A stretch of DNA of 64,000 nt. Origin: Bradyrhizobium nitroreducens (lineage in GTDB: Bacteria > Pseudomonadota > Alphaproteobacteria > Rhizobiales > Xanthobacteraceae). The notes below the pieces were generated by a model. It searched no databases. It had not been told where the DNA came from and saw nothing but the letters and a program-made list of their open reading frames with translations. The stretch is from NCBI RefSeq assembly GCF_002776695.1, contig NZ_LFJC01000003.1:5179535-5243534 (forward strand), in the 5' to 3' direction. Position numbers and translations under genes: made by a program. Of the stretch, positions 55,398 to 64,000 are shown piece by piece (positions within the stretch are counted from its first letter, which is position 1; the number at the start of each line of letters is the position of its first letter).

Positions 55398-56360
55398 ATG
55401 GCTCACTCTCACGACGTCAGCGTCTGCGGCACTTATATTCTGGATATTCTGGGGGTCCCGGTCACCGAGATTCCGCCCGGTGGCGGCCGCTTGCTGATCG
55501 AGGAAATTCGGCTCGCAGTCGCCGGCACTGCCGGCGGAACGGTCGTCCCTTGCGCGCGTCTCGGTCTGAAGGCGCTCGCGGTCGGCGCCGTCGGCTCCGA
55601 CGAGAAGGCCGACTGGATGCTGAATGCGCTGGAGCGGGAAGGCATCGACATCTCCCTCATGGAGCGGATGGCCGGCAGTCCGACCTCGGCCACGATCCTG
55701 CCGATCCGGCCCGACGGATCGCGTCCGGTCATGCACGCAAGGGGTGCGTCCGCCCGCTGGCGGATCGCGCCCGAAACGCAAGTGGCCGCCTGCCGGAGCA
55801 AGATTCTGCATCTCGGCGGGGTTGGCTCCCTGCTTGCGATGGACGGAGCGCCATCCGTTGCCTTGCTGCGGGACGCAAAAGCGGCCGGCTGCACGACGAC
55901 GCTCGATCTGATCCAGGCGCGAGGCGAAACGCTGGCGCTGGTCGAGCCGCTATTGCCTTACGTCGACTTCTTCATGCCGAGCATCGACGAGACCAATGCC
56001 ATGGTCGGGACCGATGATCCCGCCGCGTGCGCGCGGTTCTTCATCGAGAGGGGAGCGGGGGCCTGCGCCATCTCTCTCGGCGCGGATGGCTCTTTCGTGA
56101 TGACACGTGACGGACGTCAATTCACGGTGCCGGCTTTCGAGGTCGCGGTCCGCGATACCTCCGGATGCGGCGATTCCTACACGGGCGGTTTCATCGCCGG
56201 TCTCGCGCGCAACTGGGACCTGCTCGACTGCGCCAAGCTCGCGACCGCGACGGCCGCGATCGTCGCGACGGGCCTGGGCTCGGGCGCCAATCTCGTGTCG
56301 TTCGACGAGACCGTGAAAGCCATGAACAGCCTCCCGGTCCGCAAGCCCGCTCGCGTCTGA
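55398..56360 (+). CDS. PfkB-family carbohydrate kinase
   Basis: 320-residue ribokinase-like enzyme: AGTAGGTVVPCARLGLKALAVGAVGSDE in the N-terminal half and the PfkB signature DTSGCGDSYTGGFIAGLA with the catalytic Asp near residue 260. It phosphorylates a sugar or related alcohol with ATP. It lies 32 bases after the aldolase gene. The substrate cannot be read from sequence. Confidence 0.9.
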   Translation: MAHSHDVSVCGTYILDILGVPVTEIPPGGGRLLIEEIRLAVAGTAGGTVVPCARLGLKALAVGAVGSDEKADWMLNALEREGIDISLMERMAGSPTSATILPIRPDGSRPVMHARGASARWRIAPETQVAACRSKILHLGGVGSLLAMDGAPSVALLRDAKAAGCTTTLDLIQARGETLALVEPLLPYVDFFMPSIDETNAMVGTDDPAACARFFIERGAGACAISLGADGSFVMTRDGRQFTVPAFEVAVRDTSGCGDSYTGGFIAGLARNWDLLDCAKLATATAAIVATGLGSGANLVSFDETVKAMNSLPVRKPARV

Positions 56361-56411
56361 TCCATTCACACCTCAAGAAACATTCATCCGAACACCAGGG
56401 GAGAACGCAAC

Positions 56412-57158
56412 ATGGCCCGACATGCGATCGTGACCGGAGCAAGCCGCGGAATTGGTCGCGCGATAGCGCTTGGTCTTGCCAGGCGCGGCTACGATCTCGC
56501 GCTGACTGACATCGCGGCCCAGGAGAAGGTCCTCCTCGAGACCGTTACGGAGGTCAAGGAGCTCGGCCGCCGCTGCATCCCGGTGCTGGGTGACGTCAGC
56601 GACGCCGCCGATTGCAGGCGAGCCGTGGCTGAGGCGGTCCGGGGGCTCGGGCACGTCGACGTCCTCGTCAACAATGCGGGAATACTCAGGCTGGCGACCA
56701 TCGACGAATTGACCACCGAGACCTGGGATCAGACGTTCGCCGTCAACACGCGCGGCGTGTTCCAGATGACCCAGGCCTTGGTGCCGCACATGAAGGAGCG
56801 CAAATACGGGCGGATCGTCAACATCGCCTCGCTCGCGGCTCGAACGGGCGGTCCGGGACAGTCCCACTACGCCGCGTCGAAGTCGGCCGTGGTCGGCTTC
56901 ACCCGGGTTTCGTCCATGGAGTTCGGAGGCTTCGGCATCACGGTCAATGCCGTATGCCCGGGCATCATCATGACGGAGATGGGGATGAACAATCTTCGCG
57001 ATCCCGAGCGGGTCGCTTATTTCGAGAAGGTCACGGACCTGCACCGGCTCGGGCAGCCGGAGGACGTCGTCGGGCCCGTGGCGTTCTTCGCGTCTGATGA
57101 TTCTGCGTTTGTGACCGGCCAGGCCCTCAACGTGGACGGAGGTATCTTCTACAGCTAG
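56412..57158 (+). CDS. Short-chain dehydrogenase/reductase (FabG-like)
   Basis: 248-residue NAD(P)-dependent SDR. The cofactor motif TGASRGIGRAIALG is at the N-terminus, NNAG follows near residue 94, and the Ser-Tyr-Lys triad is in IASLAAR and HYAASKSA. The C-terminal NVDGG is usual. It would oxidise or reduce an alcohol/ketone in the catabolic pathway. Last clear gene of the forward operon, 51 bases after the kinase. Confidence 0.93.
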   Translation: MARHAIVTGASRGIGRAIALGLARRGYDLALTDIAAQEKVLLETVTEVKELGRRCIPVLGDVSDAADCRRAVAEAVRGLGHVDVLVNNAGILRLATIDELTTETWDQTFAVNTRGVFQMTQALVPHMKERKYGRIVNIASLAARTGGPGQSHYAASKSAVVGFTRVSSMEFGGFGITVNAVCPGIIMTEMGMNNLRDPERVAYFEKVTDLHRLGQPEDVVGPVAFFASDDSAFVTGQALNVDGGIFYS

Positions 57159-57770
57159 CAACGGCTCGATCGCCATAAGAAACTCGCTATCTTGCCGTTC
57201 CACTGCGTTGTTTCTGATCCGAAACTGGTACGGTTCGCGTGGTCTAGCAAGCGGCGGCCACTATCGGCTTGGCGTCAGACTTCGCGTTTCCCAGCTCCAG
57301 CTTGATCCCTGTCAACGCGAGGCCCGATGGCGACGGAATCTTTTCCGCCTGTTGAAGCGGACGAGGTTCGCGATGAGGTGCATTGTAACACTGAAAGACG
57401 GCAGCGCGATGGAACGGGCCATGGGGGCGCTGGCAAAATACCGGTATGCGGCCGGCGCGCTCCCGAGGGACATCCCCAGGAGTGGAAGTAGTGGCTTCTT
57501 GAAATCAACTCCGCTGAGGTCGAGGCTATCCGGGGCCATGTGCGTGATGGAGACATCGTCGACATCAAGCCGATCAATGGATCGGATGGCGCTGAATGGC
57601 ACTGAGCGCAGGCTTTCCACATGGTCGATACGGCGCGGATTTGCTTGCCGGCGGTCATCGCCGCAGGTCAGCTGCCGGAAGCCTCCGCAATTGATCTTTC
57701 TCAACTTCGGATACGGCAGAGATGCAATTTTGAAGCACCGAAGCGTTCCGAACGAGACCGGGAAACAGTC
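57159..57770 (+). other. Interval of about 600 bases without a recognisable gene
   Basis: Open frames exist on both strands (about 191 codons forward, 130 reverse), but neither resembles a known protein, has a convincing ribosome-binding site or shows the strong third-position GC of neighbouring genes. The base composition looks less GC-rich than in the nif island. It may hold the promoter of the GH4 gene and degraded coding remnants. Confidence 0.5.
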
Positions 57771-59051
57771 ATGTCTGCTGTGACCAAGATCGTGTTCTTA
57801 GGCGCGAGCAGCGCATCGTTTGGCATGAGCATGTTTCGGGACTTGTTCTCGACGCTGGATCTGACGGGTAGCCAACTGGTTCTTGTTGGCAGAGATGCCG
57901 AGCGGCTGGGCCGGTCCGAGCGCGTTGCGCGGCTGGTCAATGAGAGGACTGGGGCAGGGCTGAAGATCGAGTCGACGACGGACTGGCGTGCGGCGCTGGA
58001 TGGTGCCAATTTTGTCGTTCATTCGACCGCGATTGACCGCAATCGGCTCTGGCGACTGGATTTCGAGATTCCCCGCAAGTATGGAATTCGCCACACGCTG
58101 GGGGAAAATGGTGGACCAGGCGGCTTGTTCTTCACCCTGAGAACGCTGCCGGTTGTTTTCGATTTCGTTCGGGAGATGGAGCGTCGCTGCCCGGAGGCGT
58201 GGTTCATCAATTTCTCAAACCCGGAAAGTCGGATCGTCCTAGCGCTGGGGCAGCATACCAAGATCCGGAGCCTTGGTTTGTGCCACGGCATTTTCCTGGC
58301 TCGTGCGCAGGTGGCGTCGATCCTCGGCTTGCCTGAGGAGCGCGTGGACGTCTGGGGCGCCGGCCTGAACCACTTCCAGTGTCTCCTGCACATTCGCGAT
58401 CGCGACACCGGCGCGGATCTCTATCCCCAGCTCAAAGAGAAGGAAAAGAGGCTTCAGGAGTCTGTTGCACCGCTGACCCGCAAGCTGCTGCGCGCCTTCG
58501 GCTACTGGTTAGGCTGCGGCGATAGTCATGTCGGCGAGTATTTCTCCTTCGGATGGGAGGGGGGAGAGGACGGCTACAACTTCGATTGGGACGACCGCGA
58601 ACGCGCGAAGCTCCTGCAATTGATTGATGAAGTCCTTGCCGGTCGAGTCGCGATGCCGCCTTGGTGGTTGCAGCCCTCTGGTGAGCGGGCCGCGACGATC
58701 ATTTGCTCTGTACTGCATGACCGGAAACAGCTGATCGAGTCGGGAGTGGTCTATAACCAGGGCGTGATTCCGAATCTGCCCGCCAACGCCGCGGTCGAGG
58801 TGCCTCTTGTTGCAGACGCGGCGGGTGTTCACCCCGTCTCCCTCGGACCGTTGCCAGATGCGGTGAGCAAGCTGATGGCCATCCAGGTCAACGTTCAACA
58901 GCTGGCCGTTGAGGCGGCTATGCAGGGCTCGAAGGAGCTTGCACTGCAGGCATTGCTGGTCGATCCCGTAATCAATTCCGAGGACGCGGCCCGAGGATTG
59001 CTCGAGGAATTGTGGGAGATCAACCGGCCCTACATTCGCAGATGTATCTGA
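57771..59051 (+). CDS. Glycoside hydrolase family 4 protein
   Basis: 426-residue GH4-type NAD- and metal-dependent glycosidase (alpha-glucosidase/galactosidase class). Seen are the N-terminal dinucleotide-binding FLGASSASFG, NFSNPESRI, the GLCHG cysteine-His metal site and GAGLNHFQ. GH4 enzymes cleave glycosides by an oxidation-elimination route. Codon usage appears less GC-biased than in the island, and no sugar transporter is adjacent. The start is ATG at 57771; the longer in-frame region has no similarity to the family. Confidence 0.9.
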   Translation: MSAVTKIVFLGASSASFGMSMFRDLFSTLDLTGSQLVLVGRDAERLGRSERVARLVNERTGAGLKIESTTDWRAALDGANFVVHSTAIDRNRLWRLDFEIPRKYGIRHTLGENGGPGGLFFTLRTLPVVFDFVREMERRCPEAWFINFSNPESRIVLALGQHTKIRSLGLCHGIFLARAQVASILGLPEERVDVWGAGLNHFQCLLHIRDRDTGADLYPQLKEKEKRLQESVAPLTRKLLRAFGYWLGCGDSHVGEYFSFGWEGGEDGYNFDWDDRERAKLLQLIDEVLAGRVAMPPWWLQPSGERAATIICSVLHDRKQLIESGVVYNQGVIPNLPANAAVEVPLVADAAGVHPVSLGPLPDAVSKLMAIQVNVQQLAVEAAMQGSKELALQALLVDPVINSEDAARGLLEELWEINRPYIRRCI

Positions 59052-59059
59052 TGGCCAGC

Positions 59060-59568
59060 TCAAGATTCGTCTTCGACGAGCAAGCCGAATCGGATGCGAC
59101 CATGGACGACATCGAGGCGATTTGGTCCATCGGCCCGCCGGGCGCTTCCCTTGCGCAACTTGGCCTCCAGCGTCTCGTCCTCGTCGAGCCTGCGCATCAC
59201 GACGAGCCAGTCAGCACCGGACCGGAACCATCGATCGCGAACCCCCGAGGCACTTTCAGTCAAGGGTACGACGCCCGATAAACGTCGCGTGCAAGCCGGC
59301 GATTGAGATTGGCTTCCGCCATGCACGCCGTCCTTCGGCGCGCCAGGGTCGAAAAGTCGAGATAGGGAAGACGGACCGGCTTCTTGAGCTTGTACACCCT
59401 CGCGCCGTTCATGAAGACCCTGGACAGATGGCTCTCGCGTGCCTGGAGGCGACCAGGAGCGGGGGTGTAGGTCTCGGGGAGGCTCAGGAATGCCACCTTG
59501 CGAGGAAGGGCAGAGACGCTGTCGTTCTCGGCATCCCCGGTCGAAAGCTCGTTCTGGCGGTCCAGCAT
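59060..59568 (-). pseudogene. Frameshifted remnant of an aminoglycoside-phosphotransferase/ATPase-type gene
   Basis: Two minus-strand frames together resemble the N-terminus of bifunctional aminoglycoside phosphotransferase/ATP-binding proteins. The first frame (59568 to about 59270) has VFMNGARVYKLKKPVRLPYLDFSTL and ANLNRRLARDVY. The match continues in the next frame as GVVPLTESASG and DWLVVMRRLDEDETLE. A single missing base near 59270 explains the shift. The C-terminal ATPase part is absent. Not expected to be functional. Confidence 0.75.
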
Positions 59569-59669
59569 AGCGGCCTATTGCCAAACGAGCAGCGAGACGG
59601 TTTGACGTCGATCAACGATCCAGAGCGGCGACGCAATAGTCTGGCCGAAATTCAAGCGGGTCCGCCGAT

Positions 59670-60335
59670 ATGCTCTTTCAGGACAGGGAAGATGCCGGCC
59701 GTCAGCTGGCGAGAGCCTTGGTGAAGTACAGGAGCCGCCATCCGGTCATCCTGGCGCTGCCCCGCGGCGGCGTTCCGGTTGCGGCAGAGGTGGCCGAACG
59801 GTTGGAAGCGCCTCTCGACCTGGTTATTGTCCGCAAGATCGGCGTGCCGATGCAGCCCGAGCTTGCGATGGGAGCGGTGGTGGACGGGACGCAGCCGCTC
59901 ATCGTCCGCAACCAGGACGTCATCGAACTGGCTGGCGTGAGTGAGGATGCATTCGACGCGGTCTGCAAGGAGGAGCTTGCTGAGATCGAGCGGCGGCGCG
60001 AACGTTATCTGGGCGATCGCGTCCGGTCCGAGATCAAAGGGCAGACCGCGATCATCGTCGATGATGGCATTGCGACGGGGGCGACGACGCTCGCAGCGAT
60101 CCGGGCGCTGCGAAAGCGGGGGCCGAAAGAATTGGTTCTCGCCGTGCCGGTCGCGCCACTGGAATCGTTGCAGCGACTGCACGGGGAGGTCGACGCGATC
60201 GTCTGCCTGGATACACCACGGGACTTCGGCGCGATCGGTTACTACTACCGTGATTTTCTTCAGGTCGGCGACGAGGAGGTCATCGCAATCTTGAAGCGGT
60301 TCCCGGCCAGGAAGATGGCGACACCAGCCTCCTGA
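59670..60335 (+). CDS. Phosphoribosyltransferase-like protein
   Basis: 221-residue PRTase-fold protein. The PRPP loop is clear as AIIVDDGIATGATTLAAI near residue 130, and the N-terminus has ILALPRGGVPVAAEVAERL. Enzymes of this type are found in low-oxygen/stress loci together with universal stress proteins and nicotinate phosphoribosyltransferases. Intact and of normal length, although both neighbours are broken. The precise base substrate is unknown. Confidence 0.88.
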   Translation: MLFQDREDAGRQLARALVKYRSRHPVILALPRGGVPVAAEVAERLEAPLDLVIVRKIGVPMQPELAMGAVVDGTQPLIVRNQDVIELAGVSEDAFDAVCKEELAEIERRRERYLGDRVRSEIKGQTAIIVDDGIATGATTLAAIRALRKRGPKELVLAVPVAPLESLQRLHGEVDAIVCLDTPRDFGAIGYYYRDFLQVGDEEVIAILKRFPARKMATPAS

Positions 60336-60361
60336 TCCCCTGGGTTGCCCATGGATATGAT

Positions 60362-60676
60362 ATGTCGCCAAGTGCGCTCCTGACCGACCTGTACCAGCTG
60401 AACATGGTGCAGGCCTATCTGGAAGCGGGCCAGACCGAGACTACCGTCTTCGAGTTCTTCGTCCGCAAGCTGCGGTCCCAGCGGAATTTCCTCGTGGCGG
60501 CGGGGCTGGAGCAGGCGCTGGAGTATCTGCAAGGTCTGCGCTTTTCCGATGACGCCGTCGTGGCGGCCCGACTGCGCAATTTTGCACGCGGCCACGACTA
60601 TGTCGCGAGCTTCGCCGACACGGCGATCCTGTTTCGAAAGCGGATCACGTCGAAGACGGTGAGCGCGTCGAGCTGA
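60362..60676 (+). pseudogene. Truncated nicotinate phosphoribosyltransferase remnant
   Basis: 104-codon frame whose first ~65 residues match the N-terminus of nicotinate phosphoribosyltransferase (ALLTDLYQLNMVQAYLEAGQTE, VFEFFVRKLRSQRNFLVAAGLEQALEYL). Similarity fades after about residue 70, and the frame stops far short of the usual ~430-480 residues. No continuation is seen downstream in any frame. It is a 3'-truncated relic. Confidence 0.78.
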
Positions 60677-61043
60677 CGAACCGGCGCCAGGACAGGCGCT
60701 GCGGCCGGGAAGAACCGCCGCCGTCCGGACAATGCCGGCCCGGTTGGACGACGACCCCGATCGCCTGTTCGCCTCCGTGCAACATGGTGCTTGCTGAAGA
60801 AACCCGAAGCGGATTGTCCGAAGCGCGCGGTCGATTGGCCCCGGGCGATCGACACAAGACCTTCGTCGGGAGCGACGAAGGGGGGCTTGGCTTGCCCATT
60901 GAACAACGTTAGATGTAAGCGATCGTGTAGTCCGTGGTTAAGTTGTTGTCTCGATCTGCTGTGCGAGTTGGGGGACCCGGCAAATCCTGCGTGGTTCCCG
61001 GTTGGGATCCCGGCCTGTTTCGGCCGGGTTTGAAGTTTGGGTC
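60677..61043 (+). other. Non-coding interval before the secretion genes
   Basis: About 370 bases with no supported gene. It probably holds decayed remains of the preceding locus and the promoter of the type I secretion operon; no clear promoter motif was found. Confidence 0.5.
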
Positions 61044-63233
61044 ATGACCATTGCGATTGCGAAAGCGCCGGACGAGACCGCGGACACCACGAGCGGCAAT
61101 GATCCTGAACTTTCGGCGTCGCTGCTTTCCTTCATTCTGGTCGCTAAATTCCTCGGTGTCCCCGCCGACGCCGGCCAGATCGCCCATGACCATGGCTCGC
61201 CGGGCGAGCGGTATCGGCTTGAGGATCTCGCCCGCATCGCCAAGCGCCTGAAGATCGTCGCCAAGGTGAAGCCCGCGGCGGCTGAAGCGCTTCACAAGGT
61301 TCCATTGCCTGCGCTCGCCGAATTGCAGGACGGCGAGGCCCTCGTTCTGCTCAAGGTCGATCAGCAGGAGGCCGGATCGCGCTTCCTGGTCCAGCGCGGC
61401 AATGGCGGGCGTCCCGAAGTGTGGACGGCGGAGGATTTCGGCGACCGGTATGCCGGGCGGCTGCTTCTCATGACGACGCGCGAGCTGATGGCAGGGGCGA
61501 CGCGCCCCTTCGACATCAGCTGGTTCATTCCGGCGCTCGTGAAATACCGTGGGCCGCTTCGCGACGTGCTGATCGGGTCGTTCTTCCTGCAACTGATGGG
61601 GCTGATCTCGCCCATCTTCTTCCAGCTCGTCATCGACAAGGTGCTGGTCCATCAGTCGCTGACGACGCTCGACGTGCTGGCGATCGGGCTTTCGGCGGTG
61701 CTGATCTTCGAGACGGGCCTGTCGGCGCTGCGCAACTGGCTGTTTGCCCACACCACCAATCGCGTCGACAGCGAGCTCTCGGCGCAGCTGTTCCGGCACC
61801 TGCTCAACCTGCCGCTGTCCTATTTCGAGGCACGCCGCGTCGGTGACAGCGTGGCCCGCGTGCGCGAGCTCGATCGTATCAGGGAGTTCCTGACCTCGAA
61901 TGCCGTCACCGTGGTGATCGATCTGTTCTTCACCATCGTGTTTTTCGGCGTCATGTATGCCTATAGTCCGCTCTTGACCCTGATCGTCACGCTGTCGATC
62001 CCGCTCTATGTGGCGATCTCGGTGATCGTGACGCCGCCGCTGCGTGCCCGTCTCGACGAAAAATTCAAGCGCGGCGCGGAGAACCAGTCCTTCCTGGTCG
62101 AAAGCGTCACCGGCATCGGCACGTTGAAGGCGATGGCGGTCGAGCCGCAGATGCGGGCGAAATGGGAGAAGCAGTTCGCGGGCTATACCAGCACCGGGTT
62201 TCAGGTCGCAACGCTCGCGAACTGGGGCAGCCATCTGATCCAGCTTGTCTCCAAGCTGACCACGGTCGCCATCCTGTTCTTCGGCGCGAAAGCGGTCATC
62301 GCCGGCGACCTCTCGGTCGGATCGCTGGTTGCCTTCAACATGCTCTCGGGGCGTGTCGCGCAGCCGATCCTGCGGCTGTCCCAGCTCTGGCAGGACTTTC
62401 AGCAGGTGCGCATCTCGGTCGACCGGCTCGGCGACGTCCTGAACGCGCCGGCCGAACCCGATCACAATCCCAACCGGGCGAGCCTTCCGCCGATCAAGGG
62501 CGCGGTGAGCTTCGATCGGGTTCGTTTCCGCTATCGCCCCGATGCGCCGGAAGCCTTGCGTGGCGTCACGCTCGCAATCGAGCCGGGCGAGATGATCGGC
62601 ATCGTCGGCCCCTCCGGCTCGGGCAAGTCGACGCTGACCAAGCTCGTGCAGCGCCTCTACGTTCCCGAGCAGGGCAGGGTGCTGGTCGACGGCGTCGATC
62701 TCGCGCTGGTCGACCCGGCCTGGCTGCGCCGGCAGATCGGCGTCGTGCTGCAGGAGAACATCCTGTTCAACCGCTCGGTACGCGAGAACATCGCGCTGGC
62801 CGACACCACGATGCCGATGGAGCGGGTCATCGCCGCCGCTCAGCTCGCCGGCGCGCACGAGTTCATCCTCGGCCTTTCGCACGGCTACGACACGGTGATC
62901 GACGAGCGCGGCGGCAACCTTTCGGGCGGGCAGCGCCAGCGCATGGCGATCGCGCGGGCGCTGATCGGCAATCCCCGCATCCTGATCCTCGACGAGGCGA
63001 CCAGCGCGCTCGACGCCGAGAGTGAGGAGATCATCCAGCACAATCTCGCCGGCATCGCCCGTGGCCGCACCGTCATCATCATCGCGCATCGCCTCTCCGC
63101 CGTGCGTCAGTGCGACCGCATCGTCACGGTCGAAGCCGGCGAGATCACCGAGACCGGCGATCACCAGACGCTGCTGCGCTCGGGCGGCCGCTATGCCCAG
63201 CTCTACACCAAGCAGATGGGGCGCTCGACGTGA
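61044..63233 (+). CDS. Type I secretion ABC exporter (HlyB type)
   Basis: 729-residue inner-membrane exporter. Residues ~20-140 form a peptidase-C39-like domain without the catalytic cysteine (LLSFILVAKFLGVPADAGQIAHDHG), typical of HlyB-type exporters. Residues ~160-450 are the transmembrane domain with about six segments. The C-terminal ATPase has Walker A GPSGSGKST, signature LSGGQRQR and Walker B ILILDEATSALD. It exports RTX-type proteins with an HlyD adaptor, encoded next with a 4-base overlap. No substrate gene is in the window. Confidence 0.93.
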   Translation: MTIAIAKAPDETADTTSGNDPELSASLLSFILVAKFLGVPADAGQIAHDHGSPGERYRLEDLARIAKRLKIVAKVKPAAAEALHKVPLPALAELQDGEALVLLKVDQQEAGSRFLVQRGNGGRPEVWTAEDFGDRYAGRLLLMTTRELMAGATRPFDISWFIPALVKYRGPLRDVLIGSFFLQLMGLISPIFFQLVIDKVLVHQSLTTLDVLAIGLSAVLIFETGLSALRNWLFAHTTNRVDSELSAQLFRHLLNLPLSYFEARRVGDSVARVRELDRIREFLTSNAVTVVIDLFFTIVFFGVMYAYSPLLTLIVTLSIPLYVAISVIVTPPLRARLDEKFKRGAENQSFLVESVTGIGTLKAMAVEPQMRAKWEKQFAGYTSTGFQVATLANWGSHLIQLVSKLTTVAILFFGAKAVIAGDLSVGSLVAFNMLSGRVAQPILRLSQLWQDFQQVRISVDRLGDVLNAPAEPDHNPNRASLPPIKGAVSFDRVRFRYRPDAPEALRGVTLAIEPGEMIGIVGPSGSGKSTLTKLVQRLYVPEQGRVLVDGVDLALVDPAWLRRQIGVVLQENILFNRSVRENIALADTTMPMERVIAAAQLAGAHEFILGLSHGYDTVIDERGGNLSGGQRQRMAIARALIGNPRILILDEATSALDAESEEIIQHNLAGIARGRTVIIIAHRLSAVRQCDRIVTVEAGEITETGDHQTLLRSGGRYAQLYTKQMGRST

Positions 63234-64000
63234 CGGCCTGGGTCGCCGAGCGCTTCCCGACCCTCGCCCGGCATTGGGCCGTGCTGCGGGCGAGCTGGAC
63301 CATGCAGAACGAGGCCGACCGCAACCGGCGGCCGCGCTCTGACCACGAATTCCTGCCGGCTGCGCTCGAGATCATGGAGAAGCCGCCGAGCCCGGGCCTG
63401 CGCATGCTGCTGCTGATGACCTGCGGCTTTTTCACGGCCGCGCTGGTCTGGTCCGTCATCGGCACCGTCGACGTCGTCGCGGTGGCGAGCGGCAAGATCA
63501 TCCCGTCGAGCAAGGTCAAGACCATCCAGCCGATGGAGATCGGCTCGGTGCGCGCCATCCATGTCGCCAACGGCCAGCACGTCGAGGAAGGGCAGCTCCT
63601 GGTCGAGCTCGATCCGACGCTCGCGACCGCCGACGAGGCGCAGGCGCGCCAGAACCTGCAGGCCTCCAGGCTGATCCAGGCGCGCAACGCAGCTCTCCTC
63701 GCTTATCTCGACGGCCGGCCGACCGGCTTCGTCGCCCCTGACGACGCGCCGGCGGCGATGGTTGCGGTGGAGGAGCAATATGTCCGCGCCAGCATCGCCG
63801 AATACGAGGCGCAGGTCGCCAGCCTGCAGCAGCAGATCGCGCAGCGCGCCGCCGAGCTGACCTCCGCCGAGGTCGAGATCAACAAGCTGCGCCTCACGCT
63901 CCCGCTCGTCGATCAATCGCTCGAGGCGCGCCGGCAGCTCACCGAGCAGGGCAATTTCGCGCGGCTGCGGCTGCTCGAATACGAGCAGCAGCGCATTGAG
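63230..64000 (+). CDS. HlyD-family type I secretion adaptor (3' end outside window)
   Basis: First 257 codons of an HlyD-type membrane-fusion protein. Start is GTG at 63230 overlapping the exporter stop. One transmembrane segment (LRMLLLMTCGFFTAALVWSVIG) near residue 62 is followed by the lipoyl/barrel part (GKIIPSSKVKTIQPMEIGSVRAIHVANGQHVEEGQLLVELD) and a long coiled-coil (ASIAEYEAQVASLQQQIAQRAAELTSAEVEI) reaching the window end. It bridges inner and outer membranes with a TolC-type channel. Confidence 0.9.
   Translation, partial: MTAWVAERFPTLARHWAVLRASWTMQNEADRNRRPRSDHEFLPAALEIMEKPPSPGLRMLLLMTCGFFTAALVWSVIGTVDVVAVASGKIIPSSKVKTIQPMEIGSVRAIHVANGQHVEEGQLLVELDPTLATADEAQARQNLQASRLIQARNAALLAYLDGRPTGFVAPDDAPAAMVAVEEQYVRASIAEYEAQVASLQQQIAQRAAELTSAEVEINKLRLTLPLVDQSLEARRQLTEQGNFARLRLLEYEQQRIE

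Noticed and set aside
57208..57783. 191-codon forward frame before the GH4 gene
   Set aside because: Composition is Ser/Arg-rich as in a non-coding frame, with no recognisable domain; a reverse frame overlaps it equally well.
1..64000. CRISPR arrays, tRNA/rRNA genes, insertion sequences, nodulation genes, nifA
   Set aside because: None could be recognised in either strand; only the dispersed palindromic repeat at 29740-29906 was seen.

Overview
The window is about 64 kb of high-GC alphaproteobacterial DNA. Nearly all of the first 44 kb is one nitrogen-fixation island. Gene content and order (nifDKENX, nifS, nifB, nifH, nifQ, nifV, nifW, fixABCX, modABC, with suf genes embedded) and protein similarity point to Bradyrhizobium. 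Because nifV is present and no nod gene or host-specific symbiosis gene is visible, a free-living or photosynthetic-type Bradyrhizobium is more likely than a classical soybean symbiont. No nifA, rpoN, rRNA, tRNA, CRISPR array or insertion sequence was found in the window.

Layout, nif island: sufBCDS plus a NifZ-like gene (1-4.2 kb); sufE divergent from nifD; nifDKENX with nifX-associated genes, fdxB and hspQ (5.1-13.1 kb); an unknown three-gene operon divergent from a Rieske protein gene (13.1-14.8 kb); an unknown gene divergent from iscA-nfu-nifS-nifT-SIR2 (14.8-18.7 kb); nifB and a long tail of small Fe-S and unknown genes, two nifZ genes, a DegT-fold gene, a ferredoxin, a second Rieske protein and a truncated haemoglobin (19-26.5 kb); a reverse operon with a dienelactone-hydrolase-like gene and sufT, divergent from bolA-grxD-2Fe2S ferredoxin (26.5-29.7 kb); a pseudo-receiver and an ArsC-like gene divergent from nifH-nifQ-irr-like (29.9-33.3 kb); nifV-cysE-nifW; fixABCX; a molbindin; modABC; modD.

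Regulation can be read directly. NifA-type upstream sequences (TGT-N10-ACA) with sigma-54 -24/-12 elements precede nifD, sufE, the Rieske gene, the 14.8-kb unknown gene, iscA, nifB, bolA, the reverse sufT operon, nifH, the pseudo-receiver operon, nifV, fixA (degenerate upstream site) and modABC. The unknown genes at 13-15 kb therefore look like real members of the NifA regulon. Three members of well-known enzyme or signalling families in the island lack a key residue: a DegT protein without its PLP lysine, a dienelactone hydrolase fold without its catalytic His, and a receiver domain without its phospho-Asp.

From 44.2 to 57.2 kb lies an unrelated catabolic locus. It has an IclR regulator and a polyamine-type ABC transporter on the minus strand. 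Divergent from these are a two-subunit CoA-transferase, a cytoplasmic DMSO-reductase-family molybdoenzyme, an AhpD-like protein, a hotdog-like protein, a class II aldolase, a PfkB kinase and an SDR. An identical 17-bp palindrome sits in front of both transcription units. The substrate is not evident.

The final part holds a GH4 glycosidase gene, a decayed stretch (frameshifted phosphotransferase remnant, intact phosphoribosyltransferase, truncated nicotinate phosphoribosyltransferase), and a type I secretion ABC exporter with the start of its HlyD-type adaptor, cut by the window end.
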